Positions 6,624-9,480 of a stretch of DNA of 9,480 bases are shown piece by piece. The number at the start of each line of letters is the position of its first letter. Within the stretch, counting starts at the first letter, position 1. Both the position numbers and the translations under genes were made by a program. A model generated the notes under the pieces. The model was not told the DNA's origin, ran no database searches, and saw only the letters and a list, made by a program, of their open reading frames with translations. The DNA is taken from the NCBI GenBank assembly GCA_016929465.1, contig JAFGIT010000419.1, positions 1 to 9,480 of the forward strand, written 5' to 3'. This DNA is from Candidatus Coatesiibacteriota bacterium. GTDB taxonomy: Bacteria > B130-G9.

Positions 6624-8039
6624 CTATCGAATCGTTATGCTCGCGTACCTGAAGATGTCGAACTGCGATGTCTTGGGCGCCCGCGGCGCTATTGGGAAAT
6701 TGCCGCTGAAGCAGGCCGTGCAGTATCCTTTGCCGTCTTCTCCGAGAACGGAGAGCATGCCCTTCACGGAAAGATAGCTCAGCGTATCTGCCCCGATAAA
6801 TCGGCGGACATCCTCGACTGAGCTGCTGCTTGCGACGAGTTCCTCCTCTCGCGGTGTGTCGATTCCATACATGCACGGATGCCTGTATGGCGGGGATGTG
6901 ACCCCGTAATGGATTTTCCTTGCTCCTGCCTCGCGAAGCATATCCACGATCTTCCTGCAGGTGGTTCCCCTTACAATGGAGTCATCGATGACGATTACAT
7001 CCTTCCCGCGGACCACGTCCCGAATAGGATTGAGTTTCAGTTTGACACCGAAATACCTGATCGACTGCTTCGGTTCGATGAAAGTGCGCCCAACGTAGTG
7101 GTTTCTGGTGAAGCCCTTCTCTCTGAATATGCCAGATTCTTTGGAGAAGCCTATCGACGCGCAGATTCCGGAGTCTGGAACCGGGATCACGATGTCCCCT
7201 CTGACGCCAGATTCTCTCGCCAGCACCGCACCGAATCCCTGCCGAACCGTGTGGGCAGGCTGTGAGAATACTAGGCTGTCAGGCCGCGCGAAGTAGATCA
7301 GCTCGAATATACATCGGGCTTTCCGTCTCCTCGGGAATGGGAAGTAGCTCTCGAGGTTATTGCCCTGTATCACGACTATCTCGCCGGCCTCTATTTCACG
7401 AAGGTATTTCGCCCCAATGAGATCAAAAGCACAGGTCTCTGATGCTATAACGTAGCTATTCCCCAATTCGCCCAAGACCAGAGGTCTGAAGCCTCTCGGG
7501 TCGCGAGCCGCAATCAACTTGTCCTGCGTCATTATCAGGAGGCTATATGAACCCTCAAGCTTCGAAAGCGCCTCGACTATCGCATCCTCGATGCGAGGCA
7601 TCTGCGACTTCGCTATCAAATGGACTATCGTCTCGCTATCGGAAGTCGTCTGAAATATAGAGCCCTGCTTCTCGAGTTCCGAACGAATCTCGAGCGAGTT
7701 GACCAGGTTGCCATTGTGGGCTACCGCTATCGAGCCTTTCGCGCAATCAACGAGTATCGGCTGGGCATTCTCGATGCGAGAGGAGCCAGTCGTGGAATAC
7801 CTGACGTGGCCCAGGGCGGAATCACCTATCAGCTTGTCTATCTTCGCCTGATCGAAGACGTCCGCAACGAGTCCCATGCCCTTTGCGGTTCTCAGGCGTC
7901 CGTCCGCTCTGGACACAATCCCGCAGCTTTCCTGCCCTCTATGCTGGAGCGCATACAGGCCGAGATAGACCAGATTCGCGGCCTCGGGATTCCCTAAAAC
8001 GGCTATAAGACCGCAGCTGTGTTCAAGTCCGTCTAGCAT
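6624..8039 (-). CDS. purF: Amidophosphoribosyltransferase (glutamine PRPP amidotransferase)
   Basis: Cytoplasmic enzyme of the first committed step of purine synthesis: PRPP plus glutamine gives 5-phosphoribosylamine. It is 471 aa, close to the B. subtilis enzyme. The N-terminal half is a class II glutamine amidotransferase: catalytic Cys9 in HSCGLIAV, then LQHRGQESCGI (31-41), GHVRYSTTG (77-85), NGNL (109-112) and SDSE (133-136). The C-terminal half is a phosphoribosyltransferase with the PRPP loop VIVIDDSIVRGTT (348-360). Cys243, Cys389 (HPCMYGID), Cys440 and Cys443 (YCTAC) match the four 4Fe-4S ligands of the B. subtilis type. The catalytic cysteine is at position 9, so a short propeptide (MLDGLEHS) must be removed. 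The gene starts 28 bases after the purL stop, so the two form an operon. The ribosome site (GAAGAGAAG directly before ATG) is weak. Confidence 0.98.
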   Translation of the reverse strand: MLDGLEHSCGLIAVLGNPEAANLVYLGLYALQHRGQESCGIVSRADGRLRTAKGMGLVADVFDQAKIDKLIGDSALGHVRYSTTGSSRIENAQPILVDCAKGSIAVAHNGNLVNSLEIRSELEKQGSIFQTTSDSETIVHLIAKSQMPRIEDAIVEALSKLEGSYSLLIMTQDKLIAARDPRGFRPLVLGELGNSYVIASETCAFDLIGAKYLREIEAGEIVVIQGNNLESYFPFPRRRKARCIFELIYFARPDSLVFSQPAHTVRQGFGAVLARESGVRGDIVIPVPDSGICASIGFSKESGIFREKGFTRNHYVGRTFIEPKQSIRYFGVKLKLNPIRDVVRGKDVIVIDDSIVRGTTCRKIVDMLREAGARKIHYGVTSPPYRHPCMYGIDTPREEELVASSSSVEDVRRFIGADTLSYLSVKGMLSVLGEDGKGYCTACFSGNFPIAPRAPKTSQFDIFRYASITIR

Positions 8040-8067
8040 CTTCTCTTCACTTGCTCATTCTAAATCG

Positions 8068-9480
8068 TTAATCCGAACTCACGGCGAGCAGCTCATCGAG
8101 ACTGGAGGCCCATCTCTGTTTGAGCCGTCTGCTATCGACGCTGAGGACGTGGTTCCCGCGCTGCTTGATAACGAACGCATCCTGTCCCACCTCGCCCAGA
8201 AGCAAGTAATCGATTTCGATATGGTCCAGATAGTCCGTTACTCTACCAATATTCTCAGGGGCGAGGGATATTATTGCTCGTGAGGCCGACTCGGCAAATA
8301 GCCACGGAATCGGATCGACATCTGCCGGAATTACGGCGCTCAGACCGGAAGGACAATCGTAACGAGAGCCGAAGCAGCTCTTGAGGAGAGCCACCGCCAA
8401 TCCTCCCAGGGAGCAGTCATGACACGAGCTCAATAGCCCTTCACCGATCAGATGAAGCAACGCCTGCGAGATGCGCTTGTGTGAGGTGAGGTCGATCGGA
8501 GTCAGAATTCCCGCATCCTTGCCGGAGACTATCCTGGCAAGCTCAGATGCCCCGAGGTCAGGCTCAGTCTTCCCGATCAATATGACCTGGTCCCCCTTCT
8601 TGCGGAATCCGAGTCCGATTGCCTTGCGCACGTCCTCGAGCAGGCCGACCATGCCGATTACAGGGGTCGGATAGATCTGCTCCCCGAGCGTCTCGTTGTA
8701 GAAGCTGACATTCCCGCCGGTGACAGGGACTCCCAGGAACTCGCAAGCATCCCTGATACCGCGAACCGACTCGGCGAATTCCCGCATTATCTTCGGATTC
8801 TGTGGATTGCCGAAATTCAGGCAGTTCGTTATCGCGAGCGGCTGCGCACCAGCACAACAGACATTCATATACGCCTCCGCGACCGCGGCGACTCCGCCCT
8901 GATATGGATCGAGAGCGGTTTTGCGGCCGTCACCGTCGAGGGAGAGTGCGATGCCCATCGTCGTCCCCTTGATACGCAGGACCGCGGCATCAGAGCCAGG
9001 TCCTATGACGGTATTCGTTCCGATCAGGTGGTCATATTGCTCGAAGACCCAGCGCTTATCGCACACGTTCGGCGAGACGACCACTCGCTCCAGGACCTCC
9101 GCCGGAGACAATCCGCCGAGATCGAGCGTTTCCCGTGATCCCGGCTTTGGTGGGACGGCTGTTGGCCTATCCGCAATCGGGCAGCCATCGACCAAAAGCT
9201 CGAAAGGCATGTCCGCAACGCATTCACCACCGTCATCAATTCTCAGCCGACCGTCATCGGTGACAACACCGATTGAGACGGCGCTGACGCCCCATCTCTT
9301 GAATACATCGAGAACTTCCTGCTCCTGAGCGGGTTCCGAGACGAGGAGCATTCGCTCCTGCGACTCAGAGAGCATCATTTCGTATGGTGTGAGGTTAGCT
9401 GCTCTTCTCGGCACCTTCGATAGATCGATCCTGACGCCGGTTCCACCACGGAAGGCCATCTCGGACGTGGAGCAGGTCAG
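8068..9480 (-). CDS. purL: Phosphoribosylformylglycinamidine synthase subunit PurL, C-terminal part, 5' end outside the window
   Basis: Fourth step of purine synthesis: ATP-dependent conversion of FGAR to FGAM. This is the small-type PurL, which works with PurQ (glutaminase) and PurS. The window shows 470 codons; full-length small PurL is about 720-750 aa, so roughly the N-terminal third is missing. The frame is open to base 9480 (reading LTCSTSEMAFRGGTGV), so the ATG at 9457-9459 is an internal methionine, not the start. Family signatures in order are FRGGTG, TPYEMMLSESQERML, DDGRLR, YDHLIGTNTVIGPGSDAAV, LDPYQGG (8893-8913), NCLNFGNPQNPK, PVTGGNVSFYNET, PTPVIGMVGL, and HDCSLGGLAVAL (starting at 8421). 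In the last motif, the residue before GG is Leu, where many relatives have Asp or Glu. The gene ends 28 bases before purF, as in the purL-purF pair of the Gram-positive pur operon. Confidence 0.98.
   Translation of the reverse strand: MTCSTSEMAFRGGTGVRIDLSKVPRRAANLTPYEMMLSESQERMLLVSEPAQEQEVLDVFKRWGVSAVSIGVVTDDGRLRIDDGGECVADMPFELLVDGCPIADRPTAVPPKPGSRETLDLGGLSPAEVLERVVVSPNVCDKRWVFEQYDHLIGTNTVIGPGSDAAVLRIKGTTMGIALSLDGDGRKTALDPYQGGVAAVAEAYMNVCCAGAQPLAITNCLNFGNPQNPKIMREFAESVRGIRDACEFLGVPVTGGNVSFYNETLGEQIYPTPVIGMVGLLEDVRKAIGLGFRKKGDQVILIGKTEPDLGASELARIVSGKDAGILTPIDLTSHKRISQALLHLIGEGLLSSCHDCSLGGLAVALLKSCFGSRYDCPSGLSAVIPADVDPIPWLFAESASRAIISLAPENIGRVTDYLDHIEIDYLLLGEVGQDAFVIKQRGNHVLSVDSRRLKQRWASSLDELLAVSSD

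Noticed and set aside
6415-6777. + strand open frame of 120 codons bridging the methyltransferase end and the purF end
   Set aside because: It overlaps two clear genes in other frames and its product has no recognisable features.
9457-9459. ATG as the start of purL
   Set aside because: The reading frame continues to base 9480 with PurL-like sequence, and the N-terminal third of the protein would be missing.

Overview
The window is bacterial chromosomal DNA of moderate-to-high GC and densely coding. It falls into two blocks that converge at about 6555-6623. The left block (1-6554, + strand) is an accessory, defence-like region. It holds a type III restriction (Res)-like helicase-nuclease that runs off the left edge, a 45-codon small ORF, a DUF5647-family gene, a MacB/FtsX-type ABC permease, and an Eco57I/TaqI-type N6-adenine DNA methyltransferase. 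The right block (6624-9480, - strand) is housekeeping purine synthesis: the C-terminal part of purL, cut by the right edge, followed by purF.

The organism cannot be named from this window. Small-type PurL (the form that works with PurS and PurQ) and a Bacillus subtilis-type PurF (short propeptide, four Fe-S cysteines) fit Bacillota, Actinomycetota, Chloroflexota, Armatimonadota and related uncultured lineages. They argue against a typical enterobacterium-like proteobacterium. No rRNA, tRNA, CRISPR array, transposase or integrase is visible.

The most interesting local structure is the chain Res - 45-aa ORF - DUF5647. Each junction is a 4-base ATGA stop/start overlap (2490-2493 and 2624-2627), so the three appear translationally coupled. 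The 45-aa ORF is short enough to be missed by automatic annotation. After DUF5647 there is a 114-base gap with a weak promoter-like pair and an interrupted inverted repeat directly before the Shine-Dalgarno site of the permease, which starts at TTG.

How the genes may work together: the methyltransferase has methylation and target-recognition regions but no room for a nuclease domain. The Res-like protein has a helicase core and a PD-(D/E)XK-like nuclease motif but no methyltransferase. They could be the two halves of one restriction-modification system, unusually split by DUF5647 and a permease, but this is inference; the Res gene may instead pair with a methyltransferase upstream of the window. 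The permease has no ABC ATPase or adaptor gene beside it and may be unrelated to defence. PurL and PurF catalyse the fourth and first steps of de novo purine synthesis and form a conventional purL-purF operon.
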